Assembly (NCBI GenBank): GCA_029718625.1
Contig: CM056387.1
Location: forward strand, 39,231,832 to 39,295,831
DNA length: 64,000 bases
Reading direction: 5' to 3'
From: Synaphobranchus kaupii
Lineage: Eukaryota; Chordata; Actinopteri; Anguilliformes; Synaphobranchidae
Each line of letters begins with the position of its first letter. The first letter of the stretch is position 1. A model generated the notes under the pieces. It saw only the letters and a list, made by a program, of their open reading frames with translations, had not been told where the DNA came from and did no database searches. Below are positions 56,161-64,000 of the stretch, in pieces. Both the position numbers and the translations under genes were made by a program.

Positions 56161-56395
56161 ACGCGCATTCGGAGCAGAGCGTTTAGTCAAGGCGCCACTT
56201 GAATTTTAATCCCCCATGTGACACGTGCGGGAGAGACAGCCCCAATAAAAAGGGGTGGGAGTGGGGGGGGGGGGGTCTCGCTTGCCCCCCCCAAAGCCCT
56301 TCAGCTCCCATCCACCCAACTTGAAGAACAGAACCCCACAGAGACCTGCTGAACTGTGCACAAAATAACACAAAGGCCTGCAGGGGAACACACAT
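56161..56395. other. single-copy stretch with a G13 tract
   Basis: A 13-nt guanine tract at 56263-56275. The rest is unique. No gene is supported. Confidence 0.5.
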
Positions 56396-56632
56396 GCGCA
56401 CATACGCATTTACATACGTGTGCGCACGCATGCAGACGCCCACGCATACAGAAACGCGCACACACGAGCACACAAAGAGGCACACAAACACGCCTGCATG
56501 CACTCTGCTCACTCACTAACACACCTGCACACATGCATATGCAAGACATGCACACAAACATACACACACACCCCAACCACCCCCCCTGCTGAACATCCCC
56601 CCCCCCCACACACACACACACACACACACACC
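56396..56632. repeat. CA-rich region
   Basis: Imperfect CA, CACG and GCACA words, then a C-run (about 56600-56607) and a (CA)n run at 56608-56631. Confidence 0.85.
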
Positions 56633-56639
56633 CCAGCCG

Positions 56640-56815
56640 CGATTCGGGGGTTTATTTCCCTGGTGGAAATATTGAACTGTCAGAGGCAGATCAATTGCCA
56701 GTGTCCAGGGCACTTCATGGTTCCTCTAATTATAATCTGCTACAGCTGGCGCTGGCGCTCACAGCTCTGGGGCAGCCATTGTAATAGAGGCATCACTTGG
56801 CGATGGATAGACAGG
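56640..56815. other. candidate conserved non-coding element
   Basis: Non-repetitive sequence with words such as ctctaattataatctgctac, ggcagccattgtaatagagg and gatcaattgcc. No gene. Conservation not tested. Confidence 0.2.
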
Positions 56816-57182
56816 AGCCGGGGCCAAACGCTCGCAGTCACACGCCACGGCTCGGCGCAGCGTGGAGACTCACTCAGGCGCCGGGGCGGCCTTATCTTCC
56901 TCCCGCACGCAGCCCTGTGTGGTACGGGAGGGGTGGGTGGGTGGGGGGGGGGTGCATTACTGATCATATCCCCGCTCCACCAGCGTCAGGCCCGGGCAGC
57001 CGGGCCATCGCCGGAGAACCCCCCCGGACGCGGTTCAGTTCGGGAGTGCCGAAAGGTGCGCCCCTTTTTGAAAACGGCGAGAAGCGTGTCGTTCGGCCTG
57101 TGGAGAGAGAGTCGCCACGACCGGGCCGTCGTGGTGTCTGAGCTCTGGCAGAATCTGTCGCTGTGTCTGAGGGAGGCCGTGA
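56816..57182. other. GC-rich single-copy stretch
   Basis: CpG-richer unique sequence with a G-run near 56943-56952. The long open frames that start here owe their length to the minisatellite that follows. Confidence 0.45.
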
Positions 57183-57183
57183 G

Positions 57184-58690
57184 GAAGGAAAGAGATCTCT
57201 GTTTATTCTCCCGTGTCTCTGTGGAAGGAGAGAGATCTCTGTTTATTCTCCTGTGTGTCTGTGGAAGGAGAGAGATCTCTGTTTATTCTCCCGTGTGTCT
57301 GTGGAAGGAGAGAGATCTCTGTTTATTCTCCCGTGTCTCTGTGGAAGGAGAGAGATCTCTGTTTATTCTCCTGTGTGTCTGTGGAAGGAGAGAGATCTCT
57401 GTTTATTCTCCCGTGTGTCTGTGGAAGGAGAGAGATCTCTGTTTATTCTCCTGTGTGTCTGTGGAAGGAGAGAGATCTCTGTTTATTCTCCTGTGTGTCT
57501 GTGGAAGGAGAGAGATCTCTGTTTATTCTCCTGTGTGTCTGTGGAAGGAGAGAGATCTCTGTTTATTCTCCTGTGTGTCTGTGGAAGGAGAGATATCTCT
57601 GTTTATTCTCCCGTGTTTTTGTGGAAGGAGAGAGATCTTTGTTTATTCTCCCGTGTGTCTGTGGAAGGAGAGAGATCCCTGTTTATTCTCCCATGTTTCT
57701 GTGGAAGGAGAGAGATCTCTGTTTATTCTCCCGTGTGTCTGTGGAAGGAGAGAGATCCCTGTTTATTCTCCCATGTTTCTGTGGAAGGAGAGAGATCCCT
57801 GTTTATTCTCCCGTGTGTCTGTGGAAGGAGAGATCTCTGTTTATTCTCCCGTGTTTTTGTGGAAGGAGAGAGATCTCTGTTTATTCTCCCGTGTTTTTGT
57901 GGAAGGAGAGAGATATTTGTTTATTCTCCCATGTTTCTGTGGAAGGAGAGAGATCTCTGTTTATTCTCCCGTGTTTTTGTGGAAGGAGAGAGATATTTGT
58001 TTATTCTCCCATGTTTCTGTGGAAGGAGAGAGATCTCTGTTTATTCTCCCATGTTTCTGTGGAAGGAGAGAGATCCCTGTTTATTCTCCCGTGTGTCTGT
58101 GGAAGGAGAGAGATCTCTGTTTATTCTCCCGTGTGTCTGTGGAAGGAGAGAGATCCCTGTTTATTCTCCTGTGTCTGTGGAAGGAGAGAGATCTCTGTTT
58201 ATTCTCCCGTGTTTTTGTGGAAGGAGAGAGATCTCTGTTTATTCTCCCGTGTGTCTGTGGAAGGAGAGAGATCCCTATTTATTCTTCTGTGTATCTGTGG
58301 AAGGAGAGATCTCTGTTTATTCTCCCGTGTGTCTGTGGAAGGAGAGAGATCTCTGTTTATTCTCCTGTGTGTCTGTGGAAGGAGAGAGATCTCTGTTTAT
58401 TCTCCTGTGTGTCTGTGGAAGGAGAGAGATCTCTGTTTATTCTCCTGTGTCTGTGGAAGGAGAGAGATCCCTGTTTATTCTCCTGTGTGTCTGTGGAAGG
58501 AGAGAGATCTCTGTTTATTCTCCTGTGTGTCTGTGGAAGGAGAGAGATCTCTGTTTATTCTTCTGTGTGTCTGTGGAAGGAGAGAGATCCCTGTTTATTC
58601 TCCTGTGTGTCTGTGGAAGGAGAGAGATCTCTGTTTATTCTCCTGTGTGTCTGTGGAAGGAGAGAGATCTCCGTTTATTCGCCTGTGTTT
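57184..58690. repeat. 40-bp minisatellite, open in all three forward frames
   Basis: About 38 units containing gtggaaggagagagatctct followed by gtttattctcc and tgtgtgtct or a variant. Unit types differ at agatctct, agatccct and agatattt, at ctcctgt, ctcccgt and ctcccat, and at gtgtct, gtttct and gttttt. A few units are 38 or 36 bp. No stop codon occurs in any plus-strand frame, giving overlapping frames of 768, 598 and 511 codons. Most units contain the palindrome agagatctct. The diversity of variants is highest between about 57590 and 58300. Not a gene. Confidence 0.97.
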
Positions 58691-58971
<281 letters not shown>

Positions 58972-59059
58972 TGCTCCTCCTCAAACATCATTGCTTTTTT
59001 CCCCTCTGATCCCATCCCCTCATCCTATTGGTGAATATTGGAGATACAGAGATACAGAG

Positions 59060-59299
59060 TGTAGTGGCGGCAGTGTAGTGTAATGGTTATGGAACTGGCC
59101 TTGTAACCAAAATGCTTCAGGTTCGAGTTCCAGGTAGGACACTGCTGTTGTACCCTTGAGCAAGGTACCTAATCTGACTCGCTTCAGTATATATCCAGCT
59201 GTATAAATGGATAGTATGTATAAAAAAAAAAGAAAAATGCTAAAAAGTTGTGTACGTCGCTCTGGATAAGAGCGTCTGCTAAATGCTGTAATGTAATGT
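59060..59299 (+). mobile_element. tRNA-headed SINE with TGTAA tail, young copy
   Basis: The copy is flanked by a perfect 14-bp target duplication acagagatacagag (59046-59059 and 59300-59313). The head is gcggcagtgtagtgtaatgg with ggccttgtaacc and a B-box-like aggttcgagttcc. The middle has cttgagcaaggtacctaatc. The 3' domain is gtcgctctggataagagcgt ctgctaaatg, followed by TGTAA TGTA. An A-rich run of 10 nt at about 59221 is an internal expansion. It is the same family as 7320-7534. Confidence 0.95.
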
Positions 59300-59313
59300 A
59301 CAGAGATACAGAG

Positions 59314-59660
59314 AGAGTGAGAGAGTGAGAGAGGTTGGGCAGGCTGACAGTTTGAGCGTACATACTTCAAGTTAACAGAGTTATATAAGCAGATGCTGCT
59401 CCTGCACTGCGAGCCTGGAGATGAGTAAGGCTCTGTGTCACTGGAGTGAAGTAGAGAGACAGCCTGAGGGCCTGAGAGGGAGGGGGTGCTAATCCCGCGT
59501 GGGAGAGAGGGAGAGAGGGGGATAGAGTGTTGGGGGAGGAAAAAGAGGAGGATAGAAGGGGGGAGAGAGGGAGTGAGAGGATAAGGGGAGGCGGGAGAGG
59601 ATAAGAGAAGAGTGGAGGAGCGAAGAGAGAGCGAAAGAAACGTGGACTGCGAGCAAACCT
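59314..59660. other. purine-rich single-copy stretch
   Basis: GA-rich (gggagagagggagagagggg type) from about 59470 to 59640 without regular period. No gene is supported. Confidence 0.5.
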
Positions 59661-60064
59661 GAGCGAGACGGGGAGAGGAAACGGAGTTTAAATGTTGAGA
59701 GGGAGGCAGGGCCAGGTCATTTGGGGCCTTCAGGAGGAAAACAATAAAAGGGCTTAAAATATGGATAAAGCAGGAGGGCGTGTTTGGGGGAATTAGTAGC
59801 GGAATGGCCTGGGATAACAGCAGATAAAGAGGGAGACGGAAAGAGCCGGAGAAAGGCTGAGGGAGCGGGGGGGGGGGGGGGTTCTCAATGCAAATATCAA
59901 TGTACGGCTGTGATCCCGCTCACCTAACGCGCGTCCTACCACTACAAAGAGTCCAGATGTATAACGGTAGTAACAGTGGTGATTATTGTTAATGTTGATC
60001 GTGGCACGAGGTTTGCAGGCTCATGCTAATAAAATGAAGCTCGGAGGCTGAGCGTTAAATGGAA
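59661..60064. other. single-copy stretch with a G15 tract
   Basis: A 15-nt guanine tract at 59867-59881. The part 59690-59830 is balanced and non-repetitive. No gene is supported. Confidence 0.45.
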
Positions 60065-60086
60065 CCCCCCCCCCCCCCCCCCCCCC
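60065..60086. repeat. C22 homopolymer
   Basis: Twenty-two consecutive cytosines. Confidence 0.97.
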
Positions 60087-60198
60087 TCCCCACTGTTGAT
60101 ACAAAACAAGCTGCTGGCATATGTTTCAGACTGTTGTTTGTGAAGTATGTGTAATGGTGCTGTTTACCCACAACTCTTAATGCAATCAGTGCGGGTAA
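60087..60198. other. short single-copy stretch
   Basis: Unique sequence; nothing recognised. Confidence 0.45.
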
Positions 60199-60539
60199 TG
60201 TGTGTGTTTGCCATGTGTGCATGCTGCTGTGGGCATTAATGTGTGTGTGTGTCTGTGTGTGTTTGCGTGTGCATGTGTGCATGCTACTTTGGGCATTTAT
60301 GCGTGTGCGTGTATGCGTGTGTGTTTGTGTGTATGTTATGTGTGTGCTACATTGGGTATTCATGCGTGTGCGTGTATGCGTGTGTCTATGTGTGTGCTAC
60401 TGTGGGCATTAATGTGTGTGCATGTGTGTGTGTGTGCGTGCGTGTGTGTATGTGTGTGCTACTGTGGGCATTAATGTGTGTGCGTGCGTGCGTGCGTGCG
60501 TGTGTGTTCGTGTGTATGTGTGTGCTACTTTTGGCATTA

Positions 60540-60577
<38 letters not shown>

Positions 60578-60750
60578 TTGTGTTTGTGTGTATGTGTGTG
60601 CTACTTTGGGCATTTGTGCGTGTGTGTGAATGTGTGTGATTGTGTTTGTGTGTATGTGTGTGCTACTTTGGGCATTTGTGCGTGTGTGTGTGTATGTGTG
60701 TGCTACTTTGGGCATTAATGTGTGTGTGTGTATGTTTGTGCTACTTTGGG
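60199..60750. repeat. TG minisatellite with GCTACTTTGGGCATT spacers
   Basis: About ten units of roughly 40-75 bp: a variable TG/TGCG run, then gtgctactttgggcatt(a/t)(a/g)tg or a close variant. Spacer variants (gctacattgggtatt, gctactgtgggcatt) group by neighbourhood. Cys/Val-rich frames are artefacts. Confidence 0.94.
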
Positions 60751-61192
60751 AATCTCGCTCACGGATTATAAATTGTAACCTTTAGGTTTCTGGTGCGTTT
60801 CCACTTATGCGGCGACGAGCAGAGGAACCGTGTCTGTCTGTCTGTCTGTCTGTCTTTAGCCCGTAATGCTCTCCCGTCCAATTGTGCTGCAAACCGTTAA
60901 AGGCACGCTGCCATCGCTAATGACATGGCCGCACTTGAATTAAGCACAAGTCACGAGGCCTCAGCTTGTATTTGTGGTGAGTACCTTTACGGACTGAACC
61001 ACCTGGGAGCGTGTTTGTGCAGTTTTGTGTGTGCTAATGTGTGAGCGAGAGCTAGGATGTGAATGCCCAAGCATCTTTTGTTATACACAGTGGCCCAATA
61101 TAAATACGTATACCCTCAAAAATATGACTGTGCATATTAGTAATGCATCGCTCTTGTAATACCCTGATGTACTGAGGACTTTTGTGTGCAGT

Positions 61193-61195
<3 letters not shown>
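60751..61195. other. single-copy stretch with a (TCTG)n run
   Basis: (TCTG)n at about 60833-60857. 60860-60965 (taatgacatggccgcacttg, aattaagcacaagtcacgag) is balanced and may be a conserved non-coding element. No gene is supported. Confidence 0.35.
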
Positions 61196-61223
<28 letters not shown>

Positions 61224-61224
61224 C
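61196..61224. repeat. (GT)n microsatellite
   Basis: About 13 GT repeats. Confidence 0.95.
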
Positions 61225-61522
61225 GCACAGGCTTGAGAATGCGTGCATTCACAGTCTTTAGATAGCACACACACTGTGTATAGTGCATCGCAGGTAGCTG
61301 AAATGTGTTTCAGACACAGGACGGAGAGAAATCTCAGGGTGTGAAAACCTGCTTCCTTCCTGAAAAAGAAGGGTCTCTTCTCTTTCTCTTTCTCCCTCCT
61401 TCTCTCTGTGTCTCGTACTGCAGGCCGCCCACGCTCGCTCTTCTCTCCGCCCTCTTTTCATATTGCCTTTTTCATCTGTATTTTCTCTTACTCACTGCTT
61501 TCATCCGTTTTCAAGTGAGAGA
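61225..61522. other. single-copy stretch
   Basis: Unique, pyrimidine-rich at about 61375-61410. The frame 61305-61838 (177 codons) passes through two poly-C tracts and a CA repeat and has no recognisable domain. Confidence 0.45.
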
Positions 61523-61794
61523 CCCCCCCCCCCCCCCATCAGTTCCTTTGCCTCTCTCCTTCGCTGATATGACAGGTGTGTCGCGCTGCGCTCCTTTGCA
61601 ACTCAGAACTCCTTCGACCTTTGACCTCGGGACTAGCGCAGTCAGAGTTTTATTACGAGCCTCGACTGACAAGATCGTCTGGCGACAAAAGGCTGTTGAC
61701 ACCCCCGTGAGCCTCCACAGAAAAAGCTCTTCTGCAACCTGCTGTCATCTCAAAGCCCCCCCCCCCCCCCACACACACACACACACACACACAC
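61523..61794. repeat. C15 tracts and (CA)n
   Basis: Fifteen-nt cytosine tracts at 61523-61537 and 61756-61770; the second passes directly into (CA)12 (61771-61794). The 218 bp between the tracts are unique. Confidence 0.9.
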
Positions 61795-62441
61795 CCGCAC
61801 CCCCTTTACGCTCATGCGTGTTAATTATCCTTCCATAGAGGAGCAGAGGGCGAGGGAGGGGAGGAGGGGGGTTGTAGGATGCTTACCGAAAGATCAGCCA
61901 TTGTCACCCCCCCCGATTGGTGCGGCGTAATCACTCAGCCTTGGTGGTATAATGATGCCATCTGGTCTCTGGAAAGATGGCAACTTCTCTGGGGCTGAAA
62001 AATGCATTGCGCACATCCAGAGAGATTAGACCTTCAGCTGTACTTTGGTTTTCGTCTTTCTGTTGTTATCGCTTCCCGTACAGGAAGTGTCGCAGGGAGT
62101 TAGACCTGTCTTTCAGAGGGCAGAGGAGAGGGGCGGTTCCAGCCCCGCCCCGCCCCTGTCCCTCCAACTGCCTCCCCCCTCCCTCCATGGAAAGGTATCT
62201 TACAAAGGAGGGAAATTCAGAAGTAACATTTTTTGGTGGTTACCAATGCATTTCAGTTTATTTGTGGGTATGTTGCAGTGATTATTCTGTGTGTCTGTAT
62301 CTGTATGTGTGTGTGCACGCCTGTGTGTCCGTGTGTGCGTGTGTGTGTGCCTGCAAGAGATATTTTTGCATGCTCCGATTGCCTGCAGTGAGATTGGTTG
62401 ATATTGTGCAATGTTTCTGAAAATCAGGCGTACAGATTGCC
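61795..62441. other. single-copy stretch
   Basis: Unique sequence, no gene supported. The frame 61977-62420 (147 codons) has no recognisable domain and ends in a TG-rich stretch. Confidence 0.45.
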
Positions 62442-62545
62442 ATTTTCACAAACTGAACAGTGCTTGACTAAACCCTTGTTGCTGTGATTGGCTATTTTCA
62501 CAAACTGAACAGTGCCTGAGTAACCCCTTGCTGCTGGGATTGGCC
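62442..62545. repeat. 52-bp tandem duplication
   Basis: Two copies that start attttcacaaactgaacagt (62442 and 62494) and end gattggct or gattggcca. Confidence 0.92.
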
Positions 62546-62673
62546 AATCCTGTCGGAAAGTAACTGTTCTACATGATGACAGCTGATGCTCTGCTAATGT
62601 GGAGCAAACGAGCACTCCTTGGCAAATGTATAATGCAATGAAAACAAAATAATACTAGTATATATAAAGGAAG

Positions 62674-62720
62674 AATATATATATATATATATACTGTATG
62701 TTTATATATATATACTGTAT

Positions 62721-62774
<54 letters not shown>
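62674..62774. repeat. (TA)n microsatellite
   Basis: Long TA runs with two actgtatgttta interruptions. A run of this kind is self-complementary and can extrude as a cruciform. Confidence 0.95.
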
Positions 62775-62777
<3 letters not shown>

Positions 62778-62917
62778 AATACTTAGTAGATGAGCACCCC
62801 ACGACTGGAATGTGAATAGTTAAACTAAAAAAACTAACAACATAACAACCAAGTTCTGAAAAGACCTGTTGCCATGGCAACTCTATATTGATGTTTCTCA
62901 CCCAGTTACCAAAGACA

Positions 62918-62918
<1 letters not shown>

Positions 62919-63004
<86 letters not shown>
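62919..63004. repeat. (CT)n microsatellite
   Basis: About 42 CT repeats. Confidence 0.97.
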
Positions 63005-63006
<2 letters not shown>

Positions 63007-63152
63007 ACTCTCTCACTCGCTCTCACACAAACACACACATGCTTTCTATGTCTTTCTCTTTCGTTCCTCGATCCAAAATAGCCATTATAAAGGCTTATAA
63101 AGGCTTAATTGTTGACATGTGAAGTATGTAATGCATACTAGTTCTAATTCCA
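63005..63152. other. short single-copy stretch
   Basis: Unique sequence. aaaggcttat is duplicated near 63090. Confidence 0.45.
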
Positions 63153-63174
63153 CCCCCCCCCCCCCCCCCCCCCC
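63153..63174. repeat. C22 homopolymer
   Basis: Twenty-two consecutive cytosines. Confidence 0.97.
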
Positions 63175-64000
63175 ACAGAAAAGGGAGTGTTTAATTTCTA
63201 ACAATAGTATTGCTGTGTCAGTAACGGCCGGACAGTGAGCCTGATCCTTGCATAGATAGGTGCTGAGAAATCCCAAGGATGTTTTCTCTTCAATAACAGT
63301 CGCATCTGTCTCTTCTCAAAACCTTCAACGGTAGCTTTTTTTAAACGTGCATAAAAAGACAAAGTGTCTCTGCTGTAGATTGAAAAGTGTCTATGCAGTA
63401 TTAAGGATTCAATGCCTGGAACTCATTTTCATTTGACTAATATATTCCAGAAAATTAAAGTGTGTTGGGTATGTGTGTGTGTATATGCGTGCCTGTGTGT
63501 GTCTGTGCCTGTGTTTGCGTGTGTGTGTGTCCGCATGCGTACCTGAGGGTGTGGGTGTGTTGTGTGTGTGTTTGTGTGGGCATGCTTGGGGGGAGAGGGT
63601 TAGGAACACAAGAAATGAAGTTGAAGATTGGACTCTCAAAATAAAAGATGATTGATGACCTGATTTCCAGCTACACATCACAATGTGTGTTTTTCCTATT
63701 AAGATCTTTCACAGTGAAAAACTAAAAACTCAGATGTGGCGGTTTTTCTTCCAGATAGATATTTATTTAACAGAAAAATACCCTGCTTGATCATGAACTC
63801 TTTGTGCTTGGGGTAACTGAGAAGAGGAATGGAGATTGAGAGGAAGGCATTGTAGAGGTCTGAATGGAGGTGTGCATACACACCATAATGCATCTTCAAT
63901 GCAATGAAAGAGAAACGCATGATAAAATACTCTGGAAATGAAAATATCTTTAAAATATCTAGGGCCTGATTTATTTAAGACTAAAAAAAAAATAGACTAA
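63175..64000. other. single-copy stretch with a TG-rich block
   Basis: TG-rich interrupted repeat at about 63462-63585. The rest is AT-rich unique DNA up to the right edge. No gene is supported. Confidence 0.45.

Overview
This window is vertebrate DNA, almost certainly from a ray-finned fish. The support is its repeat content. It holds a SINE with a 5S-rRNA-derived head, two copies of a tRNA-headed SINE whose 3' end is a TGTAA repeat (the tail type known from the eel LINE UnaL2 and fish V-SINEs), two further tRNA-derived SINE families, Tc1-like elements, small hAT and PIF/Harbinger elements, and very long CA, CT and GA microsatellites. I could not name the species. I found no cellular protein-coding exon, tRNA or rRNA gene that I can support. 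Every long open frame lies in a tandem repeat or a decayed transposon. Conserved promoters cannot be called from a single sequence.

Layout. 1-1184 is the inner end of a 20/21-bp minisatellite that runs off the left edge. 1.3-5.3 kb holds microsatellites, a 1-kb fold-back element (2811-3844) and a GA array. 5.3-7.5 kb has a 5S-derived SINE (minus strand) and a UnaL2-tailed SINE. 8-15 kb mixes GC-rich single-copy DNA, G and C homopolymers, a CpG-rich stretch (about 12.2-12.9 kb), long CA and TG arrays and a 64-bp G-rich minisatellite. 16.5-17.4 kb is a resolvable nest: one SINE with a 13-bp target duplication, split by two hAT elements that used the same 8-bp site. 20.5-23.2 kb is a Tc1-like remnant (522 bp, TA-flanked) followed within 20 bp by a 38-bp minisatellite. 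27.2-30.0 kb has three more minisatellites (25, about 31 and about 28 bp). 34353-34852 is a 500-N assembly gap. 36.8-37.6 kb is a second Tc1-like remnant on the minus strand. 38.6-42.6 kb is rich in CA, CT and GA. 46.1-50.8 kb contains four small inverted-repeat DNA transposons, one of them Harbinger-like with a Myb/SANT-like reading frame. 50.8-56.2 kb is the quietest stretch, AT-rich and single-copy, with blocks that look like conserved non-coding elements. 57.2-58.7 kb is a 40-bp minisatellite. 59.06 kb is a young SINE with a perfect 14-bp target duplication. 60-64 kb is TG, TA, CT and poly-C repeats.

By eye, tandem repeats fill about a fifth of the window. Three minisatellites (38, 25 and 40 bp) have unit lengths that are not multiples of three and no stop codon in any forward frame. 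They therefore create overlapping open frames of about 335-768 codons that an automatic gene finder could mistake for genes. The likeliest setting is an intergenic region or a large intron, perhaps beside a developmental gene; that is inference. I did not find a new biological system. The most informative findings are the nested insertion record, the large palindrome, the all-frame-open minisatellites and the candidate conserved non-coding blocks.
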